In this document: positions 56,482 to 64,000 of the stretch, in pieces
Position numbering within the stretch: the first letter of the stretch is position 1
How the letters are laid out: every line of letters begins with the position of its first letter
Assembly: GCF_001431505.1 (NCBI RefSeq)
Contig: NZ_LDJP01000068.1
Location: 1-64,000 of the forward strand
DNA from: Stenotrophomonas daejeonensis
GTDB lineage: Bacteria; Pseudomonadota; Gammaproteobacteria; Xanthomonadales; Xanthomonadaceae
DNA: 64,000 nucleotides
Reading direction: 5' to 3'
Notes under the pieces: model-generated
The model's input: only the letters and a program-made list of their open reading frames with translations
Told to the model about the DNA's origin: nothing
Database searches by the model: none
Position numbers and translations under genes: made by a program

Positions 56482-58623
56482 TCAGGAGGCGCGCCGCAGC
56501 TCCCACGCGCGGTGGATGCGCGCATTGCGCTCGAAGTCCGGGCCGATGGTCTGCGCGCTGATTTCGCGGCACTGCGCGAATTCGGCGATCGCGTTTTCTT
56601 CCAGCTTGAAGCGGCGGAAGTTGTTGGAGAAATACAACACGCCGCCCGGCGCCAATCGCGCCACCGCCGCGCGCAGCAGCCGCAGCTGCTCGCGCTGCAC
56701 GTCGAAATCCTCGGCGCGCGCGGAGTTGGAGAAGGTCGGCGGGTCGCAGAAGATCACATCGAACTGACCGCGCTCGGCTTCCAGCCACTGGATCGCATCG
56801 GCCTGCACCAACTGGTGAGCGCTGCCGCCCATGCCGTTGAGTGCAAGGTTGTCGGCGCACCATTGCAGATAGGTGCCGGACAGATCGACGCTGGTGGTCG
56901 AAGCCGCACCGGCCACCGCCGCCTCCACGCTGGCCACGCCGGTGTAGCAGAACAGGTTGAGGAAGCGCTTGCCGCGCGCCTGCCCGGCCATCTGCCGGCG
57001 CAACGGGCGATGGTCGAGGAACAGACCGGTGTCGAGGTAGTCGAACAGGTTGACCCGCAGCAGCGCATCGTTCTCGCGCACGAGGATGAACTCGCCGCGC
57101 TGCTCGAAGCGCCCGTACTTGCTGCCGCCCTTGCCGCGCTCGCGCGTTTTCAACGCCACCTGTTCGGCCGGCACCGCGAACACTTCGCGCGCGGCGGCCA
57201 GCAGTTCGTTGCGGCGGCGGCGCACGTCGGCGTCGGGAATCGCCGCCGGCGCGGCGTATTCCTGCACGTGCAGGAAGGTGCGACCCTTGCCGCCGTCTTC
57301 CTGATAGACGTCGATGGCCGCCGCATATTCGGGCAGGTCGGCGTCGTAGGCGCGGAAACAGGTAACGTCCTCGCGCGCGCGCCAGCTCTTGAACTTCTTC
57401 AGGTTCTTGCGCAGGCGGTTGGCGACCATCTGCGCGCCTTCGCTCAATTCGCGCGGCGCGCCGTCGTGCTCGCGTGCCGGCACCGCAATCGGGTCGCAGA
57501 CGATCAGCGCGCACTCGATCGCGCCGTTGAACAGCTGGTAGGTCTTGCGCGCGCGCAGGCCGGTGGCGAAGGCCAGTTCGGCGTTGCCGCACAGCAGGCT
57601 GGCCCGCCACTGCGGCACCGTGCGCTTGAGCGCATCGCCGAGCCGGCGGTACAGCGCCGCGTCGGCGAACAGGCGTTCGTCATAGGGCGGGTTGCAGACC
57701 ACGCAACCGGTTTCCTGCGGCGGCACCTGCAGGTCGGCGACGTCGCGCGCGCCGAACCAGATCGCCCCGCCGACGCCGGCTTCCTCGGCGTTCTGCTTGG
57801 CCGCGCGGATCGCCTGCGGGTCGATGTCGCTGCCGTGGATGACCTGCTTCAACGCGGCGCGGCCGGCGCGCTCGCGCTCGCGCGCCTCGGCCAGCAGCTC
57901 GCGCCACTGCGCCTGGTCGAAACCGCGCCAGCGGCTCGGCGGGATGCTGCCGTGGCGTTGCAGGCCGGGGGCGACGTCGGCGGCCATCAGCGCGCCTTCG
58001 ATCAGCAACGTGCCGCCGCCGCACATCGGGTCGAGCAGGCCGCCGCCTTCGGCGTGGATCTTCGGCCAGCCGGCGCGCAGCAGCACCGCGGCGGCGAGGT
58101 TCTCCTTCAGCGGCGCATCGTTCTGCGCCAGCCGCCAGCCGCGCTTGTGCAGCGAGCCGCCGCCGAGGTCGATGGAAATGCTGGCCCGGCCCTTGCGCAA
58201 CGACAGGTTGATGCGCACGTCCGGGAACTCGACGTTCACCGACGGCCGCTCCATGCCCTGCCCGCGCAGGCGGTCCACCACCGCGTCCTTGATCCGCTGC
58301 GCGGCGAAACGCGCGTGGGTGATGGCGGTGCCGGAGACATGGGCATCGACGGCAAGCGTCAGCTCGGCGTCCAGATGCTGTTCCCACGGCATCGCCAGCA
58401 CGCCCTGGTACAGCGAGCCTTCGTCAGGACAGTCGAACTCGGCCAGCGGCCACAGCACGCGGCTGGCAAGGCGCGACCACAGCACCACCCGCTGCGCGTC
58501 GCGCAGTTCTCCTTCGGCATTGACCCCGGCGATGGTGGCGGTGGCGCGCGGCAGGCCCAGCGCCAGCAGTTCGTCGGCCAGCAGGTATTCCAGGCCCTTG
58601 GCGCAGGAGACGAAGAATTTCAC
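56482..58623 (-). CDS. rlmL: 23S rRNA (guanine 2445/2069) methyltransferase RlmKL
   Basis: A 713-residue fused enzyme. The N-terminal RlmL part (THUMP domain about 50-150, NPPYDERL at the m2G2445 site) and the C-terminal RlmK part ([26 protein letters not shown]) methylate G2445 and G2069. Both SAM motifs are intact. The start is GTG at 58623 (family start [14 protein letters not shown]); another GTG is four codons upstream. It converges on DUF445, with two REPs between. Confidence 0.93.
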   Translation of the reverse strand: MKFFVSCAKGLEYLLADELLALGLPRATATIAGVNAEGELRDAQRVVLWSRLASRVLWPLAEFDCPDEGSLYQGVLAMPWEQHLDAELTLAVDAHVSGTAITHARFAAQRIKDAVVDRLRGQGMERPSVNVEFPDVRINLSLRKGRASISIDLGGGSLHKRGWRLAQNDAPLKENLAAAVLLRAGWPKIHAEGGGLLDPMCGGGTLLIEGALMAADVAPGLQRHGSIPPSRWRGFDQAQWRELLAEARERERAGRAALKQVIHGSDIDPQAIRAAKQNAEEAGVGGAIWFGARDVADLQVPPQETGCVVCNPPYDERLFADAALYRRLGDALKRTVPQWRASLLCGNAELAFATGLRARKTYQLFNGAIECALIVCDPIAVPAREHDGAPRELSEGAQMVANRLRKNLKKFKSWRAREDVTCFRAYDADLPEYAAAIDVYQEDGGKGRTFLHVQEYAAPAAIPDADVRRRRNELLAAAREVFAVPAEQVALKTRERGKGGSKYGRFEQRGEFILVRENDALLRVNLFDYLDTGLFLDHRPLRRQMAGQARGKRFLNLFCYTGVASVEAAVAGAASTTSVDLSGTYLQWCADNLALNGMGGSAHQLVQADAIQWLEAERGQFDVIFCDPPTFSNSARAEDFDVQREQLRLLRAAVARLAPGGVLYFSNNFRRFKLEENAIAEFAQCREISAQTIGPDFERNARIHRAWELRRAS

Positions 58624-58713
58624 GGGGGATACCACAGGGGAACGGCAGCGGGCCGGGGGCCGCCATTGTACGGGCCATTCGCGGCAGGCCCGCGGGAACG
58701 GGCGGCCTTGCCG

Positions 58714-58784
58714 GCAGATCGGGGCTATGCCCCCGGCGCCCTGCATATCCGGCATCACGCGTCGGGGGCATGGCCCCGACCTAC
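58714..58784. repeat. REP-C dimer, drifted head
   Basis: Head GCAG, TCGGGGCTATGCCCCCGG arm, spacer, inverted arm and CTAC. It is close to the following REP-A, as in the three other REP-C copies. Confidence 0.72.
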
Positions 58785-58796
58785 CCGTGTGGTTCC

Positions 58797-58860
58797 TGCG
58801 GGCCCCGCCGCATGGGGCTTCACCGGGAAAGCTTCATGCGGGGGCAAGCCCCGCATCTAC
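58797..58860. repeat. REP-A dimer supplying the hydrolase stop codon
   Basis: Left end eroded, GGGGCTTCACCGGGAAAGC spacer, inverted GCGGGGGCAAGCCCCGC arm and CTAC. CTA at 58857-58859 is the TAG stop of the hydrolase on the minus strand. Confidence 0.82.
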
Positions 58861-59384
58861 AAGGTCTGCAGCAGCGCCTCGAATTCGCGGGCCGAGGCCT
58901 CGACGTGATTCTCCAGCCGGTGGCCGTCATCGACCAGCAGCAGCCGTGCCGCGCGCGCCCGCGCCCAGCCGATGACCTCGGCCGGCGCGATCAGTTCGTC
59001 GTGCCAGGCATGGACGACGCCGGTCGGCACCGCTGCCGCGTCCAGCGCCGGCATCGGTCCCATCTTCGTCGGCGGCACCATCAGGAACAGCGCGCGCACC
59101 GGCACGTGCAGCGAGGCGATCGCCGAGACGTAGGCGCCGAGGCTGGAGCCGGCCAGCACTACCGGGCCCTGCCGCGCGGCTTCGCCCGCCCGCTGGACCA
59201 GGCGTTGCAGGCGCGCGGGCACGTCGCCGACTTCGCTGACCTCGCGGCGCGCGTCCAGGTCGGTGTAGTCCGGGCGTTCGTGGCTCCAGCCCAGCCGCTG
59301 CGCCACCTCGGCCAGCGCGGTGACCTTGGTCGCATCGGGGCCGCTTTCGAAACCGTGGGAAAGGATGCAGTGGCCGCGGTTCAT
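58857..59384 (-). CDS. small alpha/beta hydrolase (YqiA/RBBP9-like)
   Basis: A 175-residue alpha/beta hydrolase. The nucleophile elbow is GSSLGAY, the region ILSHGFESGPDA is the oxyanion loop and DDGHRLENH holds the His. It has no signal peptide, so is probably cytoplasmic. The ATG at 59384 is the family-type start (MNRGHCILSHG). The substrate is unknown. It is divergent from the amidase gene. Confidence 0.85.
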   Translation of the reverse strand: MNRGHCILSHGFESGPDATKVTALAEVAQRLGWSHERPDYTDLDARREVSEVGDVPARLQRLVQRAGEAARQGPVVLAGSSLGAYVSAIASLHVPVRALFLMVPPTKMGPMPALDAAAVPTGVVHAWHDELIAPAEVIGWARARAARLLLVDDGHRLENHVEASAREFEALLQTL

Positions 59385-59434
59385 CGCAGGTATTCGGGCA
59401 GAAGCACTCGGGGGCGCAATGCTAGCATCGCCCG

Positions 59435-59992
59435 ATGCCCGCCATGCCCGCCATCCACGCCGCGCCCCTGCCCTACGAACCGCTGCTGCCATTGCGCGAG
59501 CCGGCGGCAATCGACCTGGTGGTGATCCACTGCACCGAGCTGCCGGACCTGGCGACGGCGCGCGAATACGGCGAGCGCGTGCTCTACGACAGCGGCACCG
59601 GCAACAGCGGCCATTACTACATCGACCGCGACGGCAGCATCCACCAGTACGTGGACGTGCTGCGCGTGGCCCACCACGTGCGCGGCATCAACCCGCGCTC
59701 GCTCGGCATCGAGCTGGTCAACCGCGGCCGCTACCCGCACTGGCTGGATTCGCGCCACCAGGCGATGGACGAACCCTATCCGCGCGCGCAGACCGATGCA
59801 TTGGTCGCGCTGCTGCGCTGGCTGCCGGCACGGTTGCCGTCGCTGCGCTGGATCTCCGGCCACGAGGAACTGGATGTCGAGCAGGTGCCGGCCAGCGACG
59901 ACCCGGCGCTGCGGGTGCAGCGCAAGCGCGACCCGGGGCCGCGGTTCCCGTGGGAGGACGTGCTGGCGGCGGTGCCATTGCAGCGCATGTAG
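59435..59992 (+). CDS. N-acetylmuramoyl-L-alanine amidase, AmpD/amidase_2 type
   Basis: A 185-residue zinc amidase that cleaves the MurNAc-L-Ala bond. The zinc ligands fit His32 (VVIHCTE), His143 (ISGHEELD) and Asp166 (KRDPGP), with Glu93 in GIELVN as the catalytic acid. No signal peptide is visible, so it may act on recycled muropeptides in the cytosol like AmpD; the insert between His143 and Asp166 is longer than in E. coli AmpD. Its stop is the first TAG of a REP-B. Confidence 0.85.
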   Translation: MPAMPAIHAAPLPYEPLLPLREPAAIDLVVIHCTELPDLATAREYGERVLYDSGTGNSGHYYIDRDGSIHQYVDVLRVAHHVRGINPRSLGIELVNRGRYPHWLDSRHQAMDEPYPRAQTDALVALLRWLPARLPSLRWISGHEELDVEQVPASDDPALRVQRKRDPGPRFPWEDVLAAVPLQRM

Positions 59993-60060
59993 GAGCGCAC
60001 CTTGGTGCGCGATGATGCTTCACCGGGAAAGCTTCATCGCGCACCAAGGTGCGCTCCTAC
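59989..60060. repeat. REP-B dimer carrying the stops of two convergent genes
   Basis: GTAG at 59989-59992, GCGCACCTTGGTGCGC arms, spacer GATGCTTCACCGGGAAAGC, CTAC at 60057-60060. TAG 59990-59992 ends the amidase on the plus strand and the TAG opposite CTA 60057-60059 ends the sulfurtransferase on the minus strand. Confidence 0.92.
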
Positions 60061-60962
60061 GATCGCGCCACCGGGCGCGCGGGATCGGACGACCAGCCGC
60101 TCCACGAATCGGCGAACACCCGCGCACCGCCCAGGCCGGCCACTTCGAAGGCCAGCAGCAGGTGGCAGGCGGTGACGCCGGAGCCGCACATCATCACCGC
60201 CTCGCCGGGCGCATGCGTGCCCAGCAGCGGTTCCAGTTCCGCGCGCAGTTCCGCCGCCGGGCGGAAGCGGCCATCGCGCAGGTTGAGTGCGAGCGGGCGG
60301 TTGAGCGCGCCGGGGACGTGGCCGGCGACGCGGTCCAGCGGTTCCACTTCACCGCGGTAGCGCTCGCCGGCACGCGCGTCGAACAGCCAGCCGGGCGATT
60401 GCGACAGCCGCGCGGAAATCTCGTCGACGCCGGCCACCTGCGCCAGGTCGAACCGGCCCGGGTACGGCGGCAACGCCGGCACCTGCTCGACGCCGGCTTC
60501 CAGCCGCCCGCCGGCGGCCTGCCAGGCGGCCAGTCCACCGTCGAGCACGGCCACGTTGCGATGGCCGATCAATCGCAGCAGCCACCACAGCCGCGCGGCG
60601 GCCATGCTGCCGTCACCGGCGTCGTAGGCCACCACCTGCGTGTCCGCGTCGATGCCCCAGCGCCCCAGCGTGGCGGCGAAGGCGTCGCTGTCCGGCAGCG
60701 GGTGGCGGCCGTGGCCCTGCCGGGAAAGGTCGGACAGGTCGCGGTCGAGATCGGCATATACCGCGCCGGGAATATGGCCGACGGCATGATGCGCGGCGCC
60801 GGACTGCGGATCGGCCAGCGAGAAGCGCGCATCCACCAGCCGCGGCGCGGTGCTGGCGGTGGCGCGTGCATCGACCATGCGCGGTGGCGCGGCGGCGAAG
60901 GCGGCGGCCAGCGAGGCGGCATCCACCAGCGTGGTCCACGGCGGGGCGATCGGCGTATTCAT
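60057..60962 (-). CDS. sseA: 3-mercaptopyruvate sulfurtransferase-like (rhodanese) protein
   Basis: A 301-residue two-domain rhodanese. The C-terminal active loop is MMCGSGVTACH, whose CGSGVTA form is that of mercaptopyruvate sulfurtransferases rather than thiosulfate enzymes (CRKGVTA). The N-terminal catalytic-inactive domain includes GHIPGAVYADLDRDLSDL. The product starts with VDARATASTAPRLVDARFS, in which a VDAR motif is repeated. It overlaps the NUDIX gene by four bases and its stop is in a REP-B. Confidence 0.9.
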   Translation of the reverse strand: MNTPIAPPWTTLVDAASLAAAFAAAPPRMVDARATASTAPRLVDARFSLADPQSGAAHHAVGHIPGAVYADLDRDLSDLSRQGHGRHPLPDSDAFAATLGRWGIDADTQVVAYDAGDGSMAAARLWWLLRLIGHRNVAVLDGGLAAWQAAGGRLEAGVEQVPALPPYPGRFDLAQVAGVDEISARLSQSPGWLFDARAGERYRGEVEPLDRVAGHVPGALNRPLALNLRDGRFRPAAELRAELEPLLGTHAPGEAVMMCGSGVTACHLLLAFEVAGLGGARVFADSWSGWSSDPARPVARS

Positions 60963-61762
60963 GGGCTCTGCTCCAGGCGGCGACGCAGGTTGTAGAGGAT
61001 GGCCGCGGTGGCGCCCCAGATGCGCTGCCCCGGCCAGCTGTATTCGAGCACGTGGCGGATGCGGCCTGCATGCTCGATCTCGACCTGGCGCAGGTTGGCC
61101 GGGTCCATCAGGAAATCCAGCGGCACCTCGAACACCTCGGCTACCTCCGCCGGCTGCGGCACCGGCACGAAGTCGGGGTCGATCACCGCCACCACCGGCG
61201 TGACCCGGTAGCTGGAAATGGTGAGGAACGGGTCGAGGTAGCCCAGCACCTGCACCTGTTCGCGCGGCAGGGCGATTTCCTCATGGCTCTCGCGCAGCGC
61301 CGCCATCGCCGGGCTGCGGTCGTCCGCCTCGATGCGGCCGCCGGGAAAACCGACCTGGCCGCCGTGGCTGCGCAGGGTCTCGGTGCGCCGGGTGAGCAGC
61401 ACCTGCACGCCCTGCGCCCGCGGCACCAGCCCGGCCAGCACCGCGGCCTCGGCCAGCGGCCCGGCCGGCAGCAGGTCGGCCAGCTCGCTGCGGTTCCAGC
61501 CCTGCCCGGTCGGTGCGGCGGCCAGTGGCTCCAGCGCGCGCAGCAGCCGCTCCCGGCCCGGCAGCGCGGCGGCCAGCGAGCCGGATGCCAGCGCGCGCGC
61601 GGGCAATACTTCGTCCATCAACTGCCGGCGCTGCAGCTCGTTCATGCGCAGCCAGCCACCGATCTCCTCGCCCGTGCGCAGGCAGCCACGGCAACGGCCG
61701 GCACTGTCCAGCGAACAGATTCCGATGCAGGGGCTGGGTATGGCACGGAGGGGGGCATTCAT
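60959..61762 (-). CDS. DUF1289-NUDIX fusion, CoA pyrophosphatase (NudL) type
   Basis: A 267-residue fusion. Residues 8-50 form DUF1289 with cysteines 12, 16, 24 and 27 (CX3C...CX2C) and GRCRGCLRTGEEIGGW. From about 95 it is a NudL-type NUDIX with LLTRRTETLRSHGGQVGFPGGRIE and RESHEEIAL, matching CoA pyrophosphatases. The C-terminus ends GATAAILYNLRRRL. DUF1289 may bind zinc or iron. The neighbouring sulfurtransferase gene is coupled to it by a four-base overlap. Confidence 0.88.
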   Translation of the reverse strand: MNAPLRAIPSPCIGICSLDSAGRCRGCLRTGEEIGGWLRMNELQRRQLMDEVLPARALASGSLAAALPGRERLLRALEPLAAAPTGQGWNRSELADLLPAGPLAEAAVLAGLVPRAQGVQVLLTRRTETLRSHGGQVGFPGGRIEADDRSPAMAALRESHEEIALPREQVQVLGYLDPFLTISSYRVTPVVAVIDPDFVPVPQPAEVAEVFEVPLDFLMDPANLRQVEIEHAGRIRHVLEYSWPGQRIWGATAAILYNLRRRLEQSP

Positions 61763-61866
61763 CGGGCGGGGCTCCGGGCAAGCCTACTCCACGAAACAAC
61801 ATCGTGGATGCAGGTTGCCGCGTATCAGGGGATTGCCGGGAGAGGCCCATGCCATGGGGCGACCTT

Positions 61867-61935
61867 GTAGATGCGGGGCTTGCCGCGCATGGGGCTTTCC
61901 CGGCAAAGCCCCGTGCCGGGCAAGCCCGGCACCTA
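61867..61935. repeat. REP-A dimer upstream of the NUDIX gene
   Basis: GTAG, GCGGGGCTTGCCGCGC arm, spacer GGGGCTTTCCCGGCAAAGCC, second arm GCCGGGCAAGCCCGGC, CTAC. Confidence 0.85.
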
Positions 61936-61951
61936 CGGTGGAAATGCCGGT

Positions 61952-62007
61952 GTGGATGCCGAGTTTGCCGCGCATCGGGGGAACCGCCGGGCGGGCCCGG
62001 CACCTGC
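61952..62007. repeat. degenerate REP-A remnant
   Basis: A heavily drifted copy (GTGGATGCCGAG... to CACCTGC) 17 bases after the preceding REP-A, without the usual spacer. The rest of the 312-base gap 61763-62074 contains only these two elements and a terminator. Confidence 0.55.
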
Positions 62008-62029
62008 GCCGGTGCCTGCGGAAACGAAA

Positions 62030-62056
62030 ACGCGCCGGTGGAAACCACCGGCGCGT
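62030..62056 (-). terminator. terminator after the FKBP gene
   Basis: A 12-bp stem (ACGCGCCGGTGG with CCACCGGCGCGT, loop AAA) followed on the minus strand by TTTCGTTTC, 19 bases beyond the stop. Confidence 0.85.
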
Positions 62057-62074
62057 CCAGGTCACCGCAGCGGA

Positions 62075-62776
62075 TTACTTGACGCTGACCAGCTTGACTT
62101 CGTACTGCACCGCCACGTTCGGCGGGAAGCCGGTGCGCGGGTCGGCACCGAACGCCTTGTCCGGCGACAGGGTGATTTCCCACTTGGCGCCGGGCTGCAT
62201 CTGCAGCAGGGTTTCGCGCATGGCCTGCATTTCCACTTCGCTCAGCTTCAGTGCCGGCACGTCGTGCGGCTGCACGGTCTCCGGGCGCTGGCCGTAGGGG
62301 AACGGGCCGGCGACCTGCAGGGTCACGGTGCTGGCCTGGGTCGGCTTGCTGCCGCCGCTGCCGGCCTCGATCACGCGGTACTGCACGCCGCTGGGCAGGG
62401 TCTGCACGCCGGCCTTGGCCTTGTTGGCGGCCAGGAACTGGTCGCTGCGGGTCTTGTTTTCGGCGGCGGCCTTCTCGTACTCGGCCTTGGCGGCGGCGGC
62501 GCGGGCCTGCTCGCGCTTCTGGAACGCTTCGACCGCCGGCTTCAGCTGCTCGGCGGTGATCGCCGGCTGCTGCTTGGCGAAGGCGTCCTGCAGGCCCTTG
62601 ACCACCGAGGCGATGTCCAACTGCTCGCCGCGGGCGGTGAGCTCGTTGAGGTTGTTGCCGTAGTCGTAGCCGAAGTAGTAACTCAACTTGCCCTTCTCGG
62701 ACGAAACGTCCTGGGCGAATGCAGTGCCGGTGAGGGCCAGGGCGGCCACGGCGACCGCGATAGAACGCAACTTCAT
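62075..62776 (-). CDS. FKBP-type peptidyl-prolyl isomerase-like protein, exported, divergent
   Basis: A 233-residue exported protein of the FkpA/Mip type. The signal peptide ends at about TAFAQ. Residues 25-115 are the FKBP N-terminal dimerisation domain (EKGKLSYYFGYDYGNNLNEL; FAKQQPAITAEQLKPAVEAFQ). The C-terminal part resembles FKBP (LPSGVQYRVIEAGSG; GAKWEITLSPDKAFG) but the VHYTGxLxDGxxFDSS core is missing, so isomerase activity is doubtful and it may be only a chaperone. Confidence 0.8.
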   Translation of the reverse strand: MKLRSIAVAVAALALTGTAFAQDVSSEKGKLSYYFGYDYGNNLNELTARGEQLDIASVVKGLQDAFAKQQPAITAEQLKPAVEAFQKREQARAAAAKAEYEKAAAENKTRSDQFLAANKAKAGVQTLPSGVQYRVIEAGSGGSKPTQASTVTLQVAGPFPYGQRPETVQPHDVPALKLSEVEMQAMRETLLQMQPGAKWEITLSPDKAFGADPRTGFPPNVAVQYEVKLVSVK

Positions 62777-62945
62777 CAAACAGTTCTCCAGGAAGGGTGT
62801 CTCAGGGCAACCATGCCGCTTGAGGCGACGGGTTAGGATAGCCGTCGCCAAGGCGCTCCGCCACCGACGACACCGGACTCGGACCGGCGGCCGTGGCGGG
62901 AGTTCCCCGCTTACTTTTTCTTAACTTTTCTCTGGAGTCAGCCGC

Positions 62946-63728
62946 ATGTCCGACCTACCGGTTTCGATCAGCACCCGTGATGGCGTCCGCACCCTCACCG
63001 TGCAGCGCCCGGAAAAGCTCAATGCGCTGAACCGGCAGACCCTGCAGGCGCTGGACGCGGCCTTCGCCGAGGCCGCCCAGGCCGAGGACGTGCGGGTGGT
63101 GGTGCTGACCGGCGCCGGCCCCAAGGCCTTCGTCGCCGGCGCCGACATCGCCGAAATGAATGCGCTCACCCCGGTTCAGGGCCGCGACTTCTCGCTGCTC
63201 GGCCAGCGCCTGATGCGCCGCATCGAGCGCCTGCCCAAGCCGGTGCTGGCGATGGTCAACGGCTTCGCGCTGGGCGGCGGGCTGGAACTGGCGATGGCCT
63301 GCCACCTGCGTGTCGCCGCCGACAGCGCCAAGCTCGGCCAGCCGGAAATCAACCTCGGCCTGATCCCCGGCTTCGGCGGCACCCAGCGCCTGCTGCGGCT
63401 GGCCGGGCGCGCGGCGACGCTGGAACTGTGCCTGCTCGGTGCGCCGATCGACGCCGCACGCGCGCAGCAACTGGGCATCGTCAACCGCGTGGTGCCGGCC
63501 GCCGAACTGGAAGCGGAAACCCTGAAGATCGCCACGCAACTGGCCAACGCCGCGCCGCTGGCGCTGCGCGGCATGCTCGACGCGGTCAACGTCGGCGGCG
63601 AATGCGGCATCGCCGAAGGGCTGGAATACGAGAGCGCGCAGTTCGGGCTGATGTTCTCCACGCAGGATATGCGCGAAGGCACCGCCGCCTTCCTCGAACG
63701 CCGCAAGCCGGAATTCCGCAACTGCTGA
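62946..63728 (+). CDS. enoyl-CoA hydratase/isomerase
   Basis: A 260-residue crotonase with both catalytic glutamates of hydratases (Glu114 in GGGLELAMA, Glu134 in PEINLGLIPGFGGTQRL), VAGADIAEM and the oxyanion Gly. It hydrates trans-2-enoyl-CoA, in fatty-acid or polyhydroxyalkanoate-related pathways; the chain length is unknown. The next gene starts 11 bases after its stop in the same direction. Confidence 0.9.
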   Translation: MSDLPVSISTRDGVRTLTVQRPEKLNALNRQTLQALDAAFAEAAQAEDVRVVVLTGAGPKAFVAGADIAEMNALTPVQGRDFSLLGQRLMRRIERLPKPVLAMVNGFALGGGLELAMACHLRVAADSAKLGQPEINLGLIPGFGGTQRLLRLAGRAATLELCLLGAPIDAARAQQLGIVNRVVPAAELEAETLKIATQLANAAPLALRGMLDAVNVGGECGIAEGLEYESAQFGLMFSTQDMREGTAAFLERRKPEFRNC

Positions 63729-63739
63729 GCCGCATCGCA

Positions 63740-64000
63740 ATGCCCACCCCTTCCGCATCGCCCCGGCAGTTGCTGCAGTACGTGCTGGACGATGACATCG
63801 ATGCCGCGCTCGATGCCGGCCTGATGGACTACGTGGCGCAGCCCGGTGACGCGGCGCTGGACCCGCGCCTGCCGCAGTTGCTGCAGGACACCCAACGACG
63901 CCTGCGCGATGCCTGGGCCGCGCGCGAACGCCACCGCGCCCGCGCCGCGCGCCTGGCCCGCCGCGCCGCCGAGCGCGAGGCGCGCCGTGCGCCGCCGCCG
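63740..64000 (+). CDS. unidentified protein, 5' part only
   Basis: An open frame of 87 codons from ATG at 63740, running off the window. It reads MPTPSASPRQLLQYVLDDD, then a helical Arg/Ala-rich stretch. It is not recognised. The position 11 bases after the enoyl-CoA hydratase stop and the codon composition make it a likely gene; no family can be given. Confidence 0.6.
   Translation, partial: MPTPSASPRQLLQYVLDDDIDAALDAGLMDYVAQPGDAALDPRLPQLLQDTQRRLRDAWAARERHRARAARLARRAAEREARRAPPP

Noticed and set aside
53692-61935. Regularly recurring palindromes as a possible CRISPR array
   Set aside because: The repeats are dispersed in gene gaps, differ in orientation and family, and have no regular unique spacers; they are REP elements.

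Overview
The window looks like chromosomal DNA of a GC-rich gammaproteobacterium of the family Xanthomonadaceae (Stenotrophomonas / Pseudoxanthomonas / Lysobacter side). The evidence is the gene order truD-ispF-ispD-ftsB-eno-kdsA-pyrG, a pilH-like regulator, the prpB-prpC-acnD-prpF methylcitrate cluster, and many short palindromic repeats with a GTAG head, like the SMAG REPs known from Stenotrophomonas maltophilia. The genus cannot be fixed from the window. No rRNA, tRNA, CRISPR array, prophage or plasmid origin was seen.

Layout. 1-292: the edge of an IS110-family insertion sequence (transposase start plus its long non-coding end) abutting a REP arm just beyond truD. 322-7068: a leftward housekeeping block (tRNA pseudouridylation, MEP isoprenoid pathway, divisome FtsB, enolase, KDO synthesis, CTP synthase). 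7.2-24 kb: a small secreted protein, parE, an S10 peptidase, pit plus its DUF47 partner, a CNNM/CorC protein, an ExoD-like protein, hflKC, a quinone-oxidoreductase-like gene, pilH, a DnaJ-class chaperone, a peroxiredoxin and a ferritin-like protein. 21.7-29.0 kb: penicillin-binding protein 1C and its thioester alpha-2-macroglobulin lipoprotein. 29.1-36.8 kb: the 2-methylcitrate propionate cluster, with a divergent gene that fuses a helix-turn-helix to a citrate-synthase fold. 36.9-40.8 kb: a lipoprotein subclass-B3-type metallo-beta-lactamase, a cobalamin-binding-type protein, a YqfO-like protein, pdxH and a glycerate-kinase-like gene.

40.8-49.5 kb is the accessory core of the window. It holds a tandem segmental duplication (kinase remnant plus two paralogous membrane proteins of unknown function), several small secreted or lipid-anchored proteins, a MORN/ankyrin lipoprotein and a divergent 871-residue protein joining an OmpR-type winged helix, a Ser/Thr kinase, one membrane segment and TPR-like repeats. 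49.6-64 kb returns to ordinary genes: an MFS carrier, a PepSY protein, dapA, an orphan ParB-like protein, DUF5671 and DUF445 membrane proteins, rlmKL, a small hydrolase, an AmpD-like amidase, a sulfurtransferase, a DUF1289-NUDIX fusion, a divergent FKBP and an enoyl-CoA hydratase.

The most striking thing running through the window is the REP population. At least five arm families share the GTAG head, and three of them share one spacer. In seven genes the stop codon is the TAG inside a REP head, and a duplicated gene end shows the same gene 3' end joined at that tetranucleotide to two different REP families. The prp operon has a palindromic repeat in every gap between its genes.
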